Positions 1 through 6,828 of a DNA stretch of 44,102 nucleotides are shown here, piece by piece; position 1 is the stretch's first letter; every line of letters begins with the position of its first letter. The notes beneath the pieces were generated by a model. That model had not been told where the DNA came from, made no database searches, and worked only from the letters and a program-made list of their open reading frames with translations. The stretch comes from a virus. A program made the translations under genes and the position numbers. The DNA lies in IMG/VR virus record IMGVR_UViG_3300042542_005175, positions 1-44,102 of that record; one strand, written 5' to 3'.

Positions 1-283
1 AGTCATGACTTATGGCTCTGTGGTCAATCACAAAACTGATGTGGTTGCCGAAGGAATGTTCCAAACGTTCAACATTCTTTGGATTTGGTTCAACACAGAC
101 AATGATGTCTGCGTTTCCAACAACACGAGCCATGTAGGCAAAAGTTCCAATATGGGCACCTAGATCTAACACCATCTGTCCCTTGAAACAGTCCTTCTGG
201 ATGTCATAGCCATTTCTGGTGACTACTTCATCAAATACTCCGGGGTTGCCTTCCCTCAAATAGTTTACATCTATGCTTGACAT
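1..283 (-). CDS. FkbM-type SAM-dependent methyltransferase, partial (C-terminus beyond left edge)
   Basis: Reading the minus strand from an ATG at 283 gives 94 open residues running off the left edge. Residues 38-48 read VLDLGAHIGTF, the glycine-rich SAM-binding motif I of class I methyltransferases, and residues 63-68 read CVEPNP, the acidic end of the second strand that binds the SAM ribose. The spacing and the N-terminal FDEVVTRNGYDI segment are typical of the FkbM family, which O-methylates sugars and small molecules. It starts 15 bases after the stop of the GT9-type glycosyltransferase and is probably co-transcribed with it, so a role in tailoring a glycan is plausible. The substrate is unknown. 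The family call is fairly secure; the catalytic half is not visible. Confidence 0.8.
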   Translation of the reverse strand, partial: MSSIDVNYLREGNPGVFDEVVTRNGYDIQKDCFKGQMVLDLGAHIGTFAYMARVVGNADIIVCVEPNPKNVERLEHSFGNHISFVIDHRAISHD

Positions 284-297
284 ATCTACCCCGCGTG

Positions 298-1431
298 CTA
301 CTCCTTTAAGTTATTTGGCATCAGTGTACACATTATTTTTTCAACAACTTCATTGAAAGAAATTGCGGACAAGACTGCACATTGTGGCATCTGACCAGTA
401 GGACAGTATTTCGGAAAAGATGTGGTATAGGCATGACATGGTGCCATGTGACAGGCGTCCCTCTTGAATATGGCAATGTGGTTTCTGTAATAAGACACCC
501 GTGTCATTGGGTCGACAGGTCCCCACAGTCCAACGCAGGGTATGGACTGTGAACCAGCAATGTGTGCTACCATGCTATCCGGTGCCACACAAACTCTAGC
601 ACGGCCGATCATTGACCAAAGGACTCTTAAATTTGGAGAGATGTAGGGAACCACATTGATGGGATGTTCCTTGAGCATGTCATTGAAGACGTGGGTGTGG
701 CCAATGCCATCATACACAGCATACCAAGTAATGTTTGGAAATGACTTGGCTATGTGGTGTAGAAGACTTACTGACTCATCAGGCGTCAAAGATCTAACAC
801 GTGAAGCTGCAGACAACTGATAGATGCCTATGGACCTATTTCCAACAATCTTGTCCGTCATCAGTTGCTCATCAACTGTAAATCTAGGAGCCACAGACTT
901 TATGGCTGGGTCAATCTTCTCAGGGTTGATTCCAATCTTGAAGAGCATGGAGTCCAATGGATGCAACTGAGGGTGATGTTCGTCCAAGTTTGACACCACT
1001 TCAAACATCAAGTGATGATCGAAAAGGTTGAAGACTGACAAGTCCATGGGAAGAATGTTGACTGAACTTACCCACGGAAAATTGGACCAACACTCTGCAT
1101 TGCCAGGATCAACAAGTACGTGTACTTTGTACCCCATGTTGTGGAGGATCAAAGTAAGAGGCCAAGTCATTATTTGGTCACCATAGCCTCCACAGCCATT
1201 GTAGACCAGCACTGAACCACCCTCTCCCTGTCTAGCAACGAAATTGGCCAGTCTGGGTTCCAGCAAAGATTGCTTGAGGACTGATGCTTGAAACTCTTGG
1301 CTACCAGCCAACTTTACAAGCTGAGCTCGCCCAAAGATATAGTTGTTGCCCGGCAGGCCTTTGAATACAGACTGGCCAGAACTCTTGTTGAAATGCAGTT
1401 CAACGTGCTTGTGGAACGTTACAATGTTCAT
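298..1431 (-). CDS. GT9-type (heptosyltransferase-like) glycosyltransferase
   Basis: This 377-residue protein resembles ADP-heptose:LPS heptosyltransferases (GT-B fold, family GT9). Residues about 76-89 (VYNGCGGYGDQIMT) form the N-terminal glycine-rich loop, and the C-terminal half holds the nucleotide-sugar site with VAPDSMVAHIAGS and then CVGLWGPVDPMTR, the typical GT9 segment where a conserved Asp and a 'G.WGP' turn contact the donor. There is no membrane segment. It is followed by the FkbM-type methyltransferase and preceded by an overlapping unknown gene. It could glycosylate a virion protein, a host surface glycan or modified DNA bases; the sequence does not decide between these. The fold and family are well supported, the substrate is not. 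Confidence 0.8.
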   Translation of the reverse strand: MNIVTFHKHVELHFNKSSGQSVFKGLPGNNYIFGRAQLVKLAGSQEFQASVLKQSLLEPRLANFVARQGEGGSVLVYNGCGGYGDQIMTWPLTLILHNMGYKVHVLVDPGNAECWSNFPWVSSVNILPMDLSVFNLFDHHLMFEVVSNLDEHHPQLHPLDSMLFKIGINPEKIDPAIKSVAPRFTVDEQLMTDKIVGNRSIGIYQLSAASRVRSLTPDESVSLLHHIAKSFPNITWYAVYDGIGHTHVFNDMLKEHPINVVPYISPNLRVLWSMIGRARVCVAPDSMVAHIAGSQSIPCVGLWGPVDPMTRVSYYRNHIAIFKRDACHMAPCHAYTTSFPKYCPTGQMPQCAVLSAISFNEVVEKIMCTLMPNNLKE

Positions 1432-1700
1432 TGGAAGAGCTTTCTACGACCAACCAGCTTGTACCCACGACTGGACAGGCGAACATCCTTAAGCTGATTA
1501 GTGTTGTCAATATCACTTGGATGCAGTATTTCACTAGCAGTTCCTTCAATCCGGAGAAACCGTTTATGCTTGAAAAGCTGTTTCAATAGCCCAGGGTCTT
1601 CTAAACTAAAGTCCCTGTCCCTAATCTTTGCTAGGAATTCTTTCACAAGGACAAGAACTGTAGTTAATGACGTATGAAGCTTAAGAAACAAGCTGGACAA
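1428..1700 (-). CDS. hypothetical protein (90 residues)
   Basis: A small basic protein of 90 residues that I do not recognise. It ends with the ATGA overlap that starts the glycosyltransferase gene, so the two are probably translationally coupled. The ATG at 1700 lies 27 bases inside the divergent gene that starts at 1674, so head-to-head genes overlap here. A GTG further in (V in VKEFLAKIRD) would remove the overlap and may be the true start. The N-terminal 20 residues (LFLKLHTSLTTVLVLVKEFL) are hydrophobic, but the segment is too short and interrupted to call a membrane helix with confidence. No zinc or P-loop motif is visible. Confidence 0.5.
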   Translation of the reverse strand: MSSLFLKLHTSLTTVLVLVKEFLAKIRDRDFSLEDPGLLKQLFKHKRFLRIEGTASEILHPSDIDNTNQLKDVRLSSRGYKLVGRRKLFQ

Positions 1701-2069
1701 TTTAACACCTACAGCGCCGAGCTAACCTACGGCGAAATCCTCGTCCTTCGCAACGCCCTCAACAAGAGCCCAGGTATGGGCCCAGAGGCTGATGAAATGC
1801 TTGAAGGATTCAACTGGTACCTGGACAAGATGCCTGAACCTGGTGAAGAAGGCGACAAGAAGGAAGGCATCTCAGACAACCCCAACATGGCCAAGGATAA
1901 AGCTGATGACGCCCTTAGCCCAATGTTGCTGGAACCCGCCCCGGGCCAAGAGGAGGAAGAGATCGCTGGTGCCGAACGTGAAGTGGCCAGTGATGAAGAA
2001 ACTTTGGCTGATAGACTTGGTGTAGCCGCTGAAGAGGAAGAAGAGCTACCTGAGCCGCCTACTAGATAA
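1674..2069 (+). CDS. hypothetical protein with acidic tail
   Basis: A 131-residue protein with a short globular N-terminal part (residues 1-50, including GEILVLRNALNKSP and FNWYLDKMP) and a long disordered tail very rich in Glu, Asp and Pro (for example GQEEEEIAGAE and AEEEEELPEPPTR). It opens a plus-strand run of four virion-type genes; its TAA overlaps the next ATG as TAATGA, which suggests translational coupling. Acidic disordered tails are common in phage assembly and decoration proteins, but no family is recognised. The start overlaps the divergent gene at 1700, so a shared or overlapping promoter region is implied. Confidence 0.65.
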   Translation: MKLKKQAGQFNTYSAELTYGEILVLRNALNKSPGMGPEADEMLEGFNWYLDKMPEPGEEGDKKEGISDNPNMAKDKADDALSPMLLEPAPGQEEEEIAGAEREVASDEETLADRLGVAAEEEEELPEPPTR

Positions 2070-3169
2070 TGAACACACCACTGCTGACAGATTCTCAGGC
2101 CTCATCGGCCTTGATCAAGGTTAATGCGTTGAACAACACATTGGCCCGTCATGCCGCAAAGGGTATCAATGCGCATGATTCTGAGGGTGTCGTGCAGTAC
2201 CTGTTCACTGATTCTGGTGGTAATAGCCTGAGCCCACTCAGTCTTGTTTTGGGTGGTGCTCAGGCTAACACAGGTACGCCACAAAAAGTGTATCTGCCCA
2301 TAGCTCAAAATCCGCAGTCAATTCCCACAAAATCTGACTTGCTGGTTAAAATCTACAACCTGTATGATAACCAGTACTTGTTTAGCAAGCCAATACCTGG
2401 ACGGATCTATTACCATATCTCCAGTGGTGGACAACCTGGTGGTAATAGATCAGGTGGTGATGGCCCAGGTTATCACATAAATCCTGCGGCCACATTCGTC
2501 AGTTTGATTCAGCAATTTGTGGCGTCTGAGGTTAACTTTCCAAATTTTAATTTTGGAGGTCCTTACATAGCTGAAATAACTGGAAACATAGTTGTGGATG
2601 TGGCTCAGAACTATACACTGAGCCTCTACTCAGATGATGCATCCTGGTTGTTTATCGATGGCAACCTTGTTGTGGACAACTCTTGGGCTGATGGGTGGGG
2701 TGGATGGGAACATGATATTGGGCCACACACTCAGAATGGAGTGGTGTCCACCACAAAAACAGTCTTCCTAACAGCTGGGTCTCATTCAATAAGAATTGTC
2801 AACCAGCAGGATGGAGTTGTGACAGGTTTGCTTTTTGCTTTGCCAGTGGGCATTCAGTATGAAACTCTGGTCCCAACGGGTCTACAGCAGTTTGATACAT
2901 ACACCACTTCATCTAATCTCTTTAATTTCAACGGTGTACTCTTTACAAACCAAGATGAGTTAAATGCCGGTTTGGCATACATAATACTGAGTGTGGAGAA
3001 CAGCAGCCTGGCTGAAGATGTAAAGACTGCGATTATTACTCAACTGAGGATACAACCCTACGGAGACATTGATGCCACCTATTCAGTGGTGGTCAATTCA
3101 GTCACGTATAGGTTTAGAGTCAGCATTGTTTCCTCATCTGGGTCGATTACAGTCACCTACACACCATGA
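2069..3169 (+). CDS. PA14-domain virion/adhesin-type protein
   Basis: This 366-residue protein carries a PA14-like beta-barrel at roughly residues 140-265. Recognisable pieces are the central YTLSLYSDDASWLFIDG, the following NLVVDN and the closing TVFLTAGSHSIRIVNQQDG, which is the classic PA14 pattern (sheet, Asp-Asp ligand pair, internal 'G..L..N', and a final 'L.aG.y.i.i'). PA14 domains of adhesins and glycosidases bind glycans, with the Asp pair coordinating calcium. The N-terminal region and the C-terminal region (LYNTY-free, beta-rich) are not recognised. It lies in a plus-strand run with other beta-rich virion-type genes, so a receptor-binding or tail-fibre-associated role is likely but inferred. 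Confidence 0.65.
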   Translation: MNTPLLTDSQASSALIKVNALNNTLARHAAKGINAHDSEGVVQYLFTDSGGNSLSPLSLVLGGAQANTGTPQKVYLPIAQNPQSIPTKSDLLVKIYNLYDNQYLFSKPIPGRIYYHISSGGQPGGNRSGGDGPGYHINPAATFVSLIQQFVASEVNFPNFNFGGPYIAEITGNIVVDVAQNYTLSLYSDDASWLFIDGNLVVDNSWADGWGGWEHDIGPHTQNGVVSTTKTVFLTAGSHSIRIVNQQDGVVTGLLFALPVGIQYETLVPTGLQQFDTYTTSSNLFNFNGVLFTNQDELNAGLAYIILSVENSSLAEDVKTAIITQLRIQPYGDIDATYSVVVNSVTYRFRVSIVSSSGSITVTYTP

Positions 3170-3414
3170 ATTCCAATATCATAACCTCTTTTGAGACTTT
3201 AACTCAAGAGGAGAGGATAAATCAAATCAAGTCTTTGATAGAGGCCCACGCTGAGAAAACTCACGGTCAAACCCACTTAGGCCACGTGATCACTAATCCA
3301 GGTGTGGCATACAAAGATAGTGCGGGTCAAAATTGGCCTGGCTCCAATGGAAGAGTCAGCATCGTAAAGGTTAACGGCGTGCTGTACTACGTGCCATCAC
3401 AGATAATCCCATGA
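3166..3414 (+). CDS. small virion-type protein, duplicate of the next gene's N-terminal module
   Basis: An 82-residue protein that overlaps the preceding gene by 4 bases (ATGA) and the next gene by 4. Its second half, with HLGHVITNPG, then a short acidic loop, then VNGVLYYVPSQIIP, resembles residues about 38-88 of the downstream protein (SHLNVTVVNE, then QNGVIYKIPASLSP). It is therefore a free-standing copy of a small beta module that is also fused to a larger neighbour. No known family is recognised. An accessory or structural role beside the PA14 protein is inferred from position only. Confidence 0.65.
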   Translation: MNSNIITSFETLTQEERINQIKSLIEAHAEKTHGQTHLGHVITNPGVAYKDSAGQNWPGSNGRVSIVKVNGVLYYVPSQIIP

Positions 3415-4520
3415 ACTCTTCAACACTAGTAACAGAAAAAGCCACAGCTAGTCTTAGTGCTAGTATTGACAAGCTCATTGAGAATGTCAAGAACCACGAG
3501 GCTCTGACCATTGACATATCTCACTTGAATGTTACTGTAGTGAATGAGTCTGTCTATGACAACTCACCCACTCTGTTTGATGACTCGCCCAACTCACGCT
3601 ATGGAAATAAAGTGGGTACAGTAACTCTGCAAGTGCGTCAGAACGGTGTCATCTACAAGATACCAGCTAGTCTATCACCATATGGCGTTCCACGAGTTCC
3701 AGTAATAGGTGTACAGCTACAAACTCAAGCCTTTAGTTTGGCTCCAGAGGGTCAGCCACAACCCAATGTGGGTGTATCATGCCAGTTCACAGCCACTCAA
3801 TCCACGGTAGTAACTTGGCAAGTGTATCTTAGCACTGGTTGGACTGACATGAATTTTGCCTTCCTGTATTCAGGTGGTAATCAGTATTCTTCATTTCCTT
3901 CGGGTGGTCATACATTTCAAGCGTACCAAGCCACATTCACTTACACAAATGCTGATGGTACATCAGGCAGCACGTCATTGACTTCAGGCAATGTGCAGTA
4001 TGCCACTCCAAACTACTCACAATCTACCACACAGACTGCCGCATTGGTACTATCATTCCTTTCTGGAGACACTACAGACGCCATCACCCTGGGTAAAATA
4101 AGGCTGAAAATTGATAACACAGCCATTGGTGGTGGAATACGTTACTCAGGGGAATGCACTTGCATATTAGAGGACCAAACTGGATCTTGGGTTGTGTCAG
4201 CCCTAGACCATCCGTGGACGCCACTTGAATTGAACAGGCTATTCCGCTTCAAGGTGTGGTCTTACACCCACAATCCAGAGGAGACAGCCATCTACCGTGG
4301 CAAACTTGGAAAAGAGTTGGTTCAAAGAATGCTGAACCAATCAGCTGATTTTTCTGGGCTAAAAGAAAAAGTCATTGCTATGCTTAATGAAAGCATGACA
4401 ATGACTCATAGATTCCAGACCTATAGAGCTCTGATAAAAGAGTGCTTCAAGAAGTATTGGCCTGATTGTCCTGATGCCTATGTTCGCAAGGAACTAGGCC
4501 ACGACAACACCAATGTATGA
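3411..4520 (+). CDS. hypothetical beta-rich virion-type protein with helical C-terminus
   Basis: A 369-residue protein. Residues about 38-88 repeat the module of the upstream 82-residue gene (ends NGVIYKIPASLSPYG). The middle third is Ser/Thr/Gln-rich and beta-like, as in tail-fibre and decoration proteins. The last 100 residues change character to a charged helical domain (for example RMLNQSADFSGLKEKVIAML and HRFQTYRALIKECFKKYWPD). The final 27 bases overlap the convergent collagen-like gene, so the transcripts from both strands meet head-on here with no terminator visible between them. Function is not recognised; the fusion of a virion-like body and a helical end is unusual. Confidence 0.6.
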   Translation: MNSSTLVTEKATASLSASIDKLIENVKNHEALTIDISHLNVTVVNESVYDNSPTLFDDSPNSRYGNKVGTVTLQVRQNGVIYKIPASLSPYGVPRVPVIGVQLQTQAFSLAPEGQPQPNVGVSCQFTATQSTVVTWQVYLSTGWTDMNFAFLYSGGNQYSSFPSGGHTFQAYQATFTYTNADGTSGSTSLTSGNVQYATPNYSQSTTQTAALVLSFLSGDTTDAITLGKIRLKIDNTAIGGGIRYSGECTCILEDQTGSWVVSALDHPWTPLELNRLFRFKVWSYTHNPEETAIYRGKLGKELVQRMLNQSADFSGLKEKVIAMLNESMTMTHRFQTYRALIKECFKKYWPDCPDAYVRKELGHDNTNV

Positions 4521-5831
4521 GATACTGACGCGTGCATCAGAGGTATAGCCTGATGGCAGCGTAATGGTGATATTTGAAAAAGGTGATCCTGCAATCACCT
4601 TGTAAGTTTGTCCACTGGACTGGAGGACGTCGTCCACTGTCACAGCAAAGAATGTGTTTGAAGTTGTAAATGGAGATGGCAGAGTCAGCACCAAATCGCC
4701 ACTTCTCATCATCACTCTAAATTGACCTTGGGCTATCATAAACGTATTGGCACCAATGGTTATCGTCGTTGTGGCCACAGTCAGAGTGCTAGCACCATTG
4801 ACTAGTGCGGCATAACTTCCTGACGCAGACGTTGTGGTGCCTGAATAGTTGGCCCCAATATTTACAGTGCCAGTAGTGATGGTATTTGAACTTGCTGAGG
4901 CACCCGCAGCGCCACTGATGCCAGCTGGAGCGATTTGCTGACCGCTTGCAATGTTAGTTGCAGCGGCGGCATTTCCAGCGTATCCAGTATTAGTCAGAAC
5001 TACAGATGTAGCACCACCAATGCTGTAGACTGTGAAGTAACCGGCTGTTTCAACGTATACCACTTGACCAACAGCTATCCAAGCTGTGGTATCAACGGTT
5101 ACTGTCACATTGGCTAAAGGTGACGGCATTACAAACAAGGCTGAAGTGGTTGAGTAGGCATTTCCACCCACTGGGCCACTGAAACCACTAAAGCCAGAGG
5201 CTCCTCTAGTTCCACTGACACCACTGAAACCAGAAGTGCCAGAGTAGCCAGACTCACCGGAACCAGAGCCGCCAGACGATCCAACAGTGGGAACAAGCAG
5301 TGATCCTTGAACCTCGGCCACTGGTCTCATGGTGATCTGAACATCACCACAAACAGCAGCTGACGAGCTGCTGATGTTGGTCACCTTGAGGACAAACTCA
5401 CCCTCACCATAGAATGTTGTTTGACCACTGACCTCTGAGAGTGTCGACGTGATTGATGTGCCAGTGGTTGAACCATATGTGGATGACCACAGCACCTCCA
5501 GTCTGACGGTATTTGATGGTGTGGATGCCACAACCACATTGAGTATTCTGGCCTCAAAGCCAGATGGTATGCGGTAGTTTAGAATTGTGGCTGACTGAGA
5601 GGCACCCAGGGATATGCGTGGAACAGGCAGGTCAATGATCTGTTCCTTGTTGTTGACTTCTGAAATGATCTGGTTGATAACGGCCGCAAGGACATTATCA
5701 CGCTCTGCCAGGTTACGAGTGGCAAACGAGATTGTCGCAGCCGAATTAGCGTCAGTGGCCGTAAGATGTCTTACATCACCGTTGGCATAATTTAGACCGC
5801 CAGCTTTAGGCAGTATCAGTGGAGTAATCAT
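4494..5831 (-). CDS. collagen-like tail-fibre/appendage protein
   Basis: A 445-residue protein. The N-terminal 175 residues are a globular part (ALGASQSATILNYRIPSG region), probably the virion anchor. Near residue 185 begins a Gly-X-Y-like tract, GYSGTSGFSGVSGTRGASG, then FSGFSGPVGG, the short collagen-like triple helix common in phage fibres. It is followed by a beta module (VTVTVDTTAWIAVGQVVYVE and IGGATSVVLTNTGYAGNAAA) that recurs behind collagen-like tracts in phage tail proteins, and a C-terminal beta domain. The product is expected to be a trimer on the virion surface. It is the distal gene of a minus-strand series portal, gp25-like, HU-like, fibre, each overlapping the next by 4 bases. 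Confidence 0.75.
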   Translation of the reverse strand: MITPLILPKAGGLNYANGDVRHLTATDANSAATISFATRNLAERDNVLAAVINQIISEVNNKEQIIDLPVPRISLGASQSATILNYRIPSGFEARILNVVVASTPSNTVRLEVLWSSTYGSTTGTSITSTLSEVSGQTTFYGEGEFVLKVTNISSSSAAVCGDVQITMRPVAEVQGSLLVPTVGSSGGSGSGESGYSGTSGFSGVSGTRGASGFSGFSGPVGGNAYSTTSALFVMPSPLANVTVTVDTTAWIAVGQVVYVETAGYFTVYSIGGATSVVLTNTGYAGNAAAATNIASGQQIAPAGISGAAGASASSNTITTGTVNIGANYSGTTTSASGSYAALVNGASTLTVATTTITIGANTFMIAQGQFRVMMRSGDLVLTLPSPFTTSNTFFAVTVDDVLQSSGQTYKVIAGSPFSNITITLPSGYTSDARVSISYIGVVVA

Positions 5832-6160
5832 GGGTTGTAATTGTATTCAACTCTGTCAGCGAATGACTTATAGAGCTTTAGGTGAAATCTCACTCTTTCG
5901 TCCAAGAAAAAGTATCGTTGTACTTTCTCTACTCCTTTCTTGGACCGCTTAAAATTCATTGATACTGACTTACCCTTAATTATCTTGGGTGTAATTGAAC
6001 CCACATGGCCCAGACTCACCTTGTTGAGATTGACCACAGCCTCCTCAACAATGCTTACCAAACAGTCGTGAACCTTGTTGGCATCAACGTAGGACAATTC
6101 ACAGTCAGTCATGAACCGACGAATTATCTTAGACTTGGTAATTGACTTCTGTTTGGTCAT
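5828..6160 (-). CDS. HU/IHF-like DNA-binding protein (candidate)
   Basis: This 110-residue protein matches the layout of HU/IHF proteins in its first 65 residues: a short N-terminal helix (KSKIIRRFM), the second helix (SYVDANKVHDCLVSIVEEAV), then NLNKVSLGHVGSITPKI, which corresponds to the 'GekV.L.gFGtF.v' strand of HU. The DNA-arm that usually follows is replaced by a basic segment (KGKSVSMNFKRSKKGVEKV). HU forms dimers that bend DNA and may help condense the genome or act in gene control. Here it is coupled by overlap between the gp25-like and fibre genes, a late-gene position. The similarity is clear in pattern but weak in detail, and a baseplate function is an alternative. Confidence 0.5.
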   Translation of the reverse strand: MTKQKSITKSKIIRRFMTDCELSYVDANKVHDCLVSIVEEAVVNLNKVSLGHVGSITPKIIKGKSVSMNFKRSKKGVEKVQRYFFLDERVRFHLKLYKSFADRVEYNYNP

Positions 6161-6828
6161 GTGTAATTTATCCCAAGACTAAGAAACTGGTTAAGAGCTT
6201 GAACTTGGATGTTAACGTTCAATTGTCGCTGATTCGGCAGTCTCTCTGTAGCGATTGAAATGATGTTAACTCTGGGTTCAAATTTCGAAATAGCCTGAGT
6301 TACTTCCTGCTGAACTTGGGCCTCAAGCACCGATGTGTCCGGCTCAAAAACCAATGTGTGTATTTGAGTACCAAAATCAGGGTTCATCAAGCGCTCACCT
6401 TTCTGAGTGAGCAGGAGATTTTTTAGGTCTGATGCTATAACTTGGATATCTGAACCACCATTCAGTACCCAGTCACCCACTGACGCATTGTCAGGAAGGA
6501 TGGGTCCACGAATAAATCCCCTGTTGACTGTTATGACTGCAGCTGAACCAACATCCAAGTAGATGATGTTTAGGTCAGTCTCTGGCAGAGGTGACTTGAA
6601 GTTTTGGCCAAGAGTCTTGATGACATAGAATCCCTTGTTGACATATGTATGTGTGTATGTCTCAGTGAACTCATTGTTGACCTTAAGAGACCTTGGGATT
6701 GACGTAATAGTTCCATCACCCCAGTCGATAAGTCCAGCCACATACGTAAGGGCAGGGTTGGTCTCAGTCAGAGTGACGGAGACAGTTACAGTTTGACCCT
6801 TTAGAGTATGGACGGTGGACGTGGTCAT
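6157..6828 (-). CDS. gp25-like baseplate wedge protein with N-terminal PKD-like domain
   Basis: A 223-residue two-domain protein. Residues about 1-95 look like a PKD (Ig-like) domain: IDWGDGTI at 34-41 and TYTHTYVNKGFYVIKT at 57-72 are the hallmark 'WGDG' and 'H.Y...G.Y.v' pieces. Residues about 105-223 match the T4 gp25 / Mu gp46 family: DLKNLLLTQKGERLMNPDFGT and then the conserved EPR triplet at 184-186 (KFEPRVNI), which in gp25 fixes the core bundle of the baseplate wedge. Free gp25 is about 130 residues, so the extra domain is an added front part. It overlaps portal and HU-like genes by 4 bases on either side. The gp25 call is strong; the PKD call is good. Confidence 0.85.
   Translation of the reverse strand: MTTSTVHTLKGQTVTVSVTLTETNPALTYVAGLIDWGDGTITSIPRSLKVNNEFTETYTHTYVNKGFYVIKTLGQNFKSPLPETDLNIIYLDVGSAAVITVNRGFIRGPILPDNASVGDWVLNGGSDIQVIASDLKNLLLTQKGERLMNPDFGTQIHTLVFEPDTSVLEAQVQQEVTQAISKFEPRVNIISIATERLPNQRQLNVNIQVQALNQFLSLGINYT

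Noticed and set aside
5180-5270. Repeated GGYSG-like DNA in the fibre gene as a tandem repeat or CRISPR-like array
   Set aside because: It encodes collagen-like Gly-X-Y triplets; repeats are coding and imperfect with no unique spacers.
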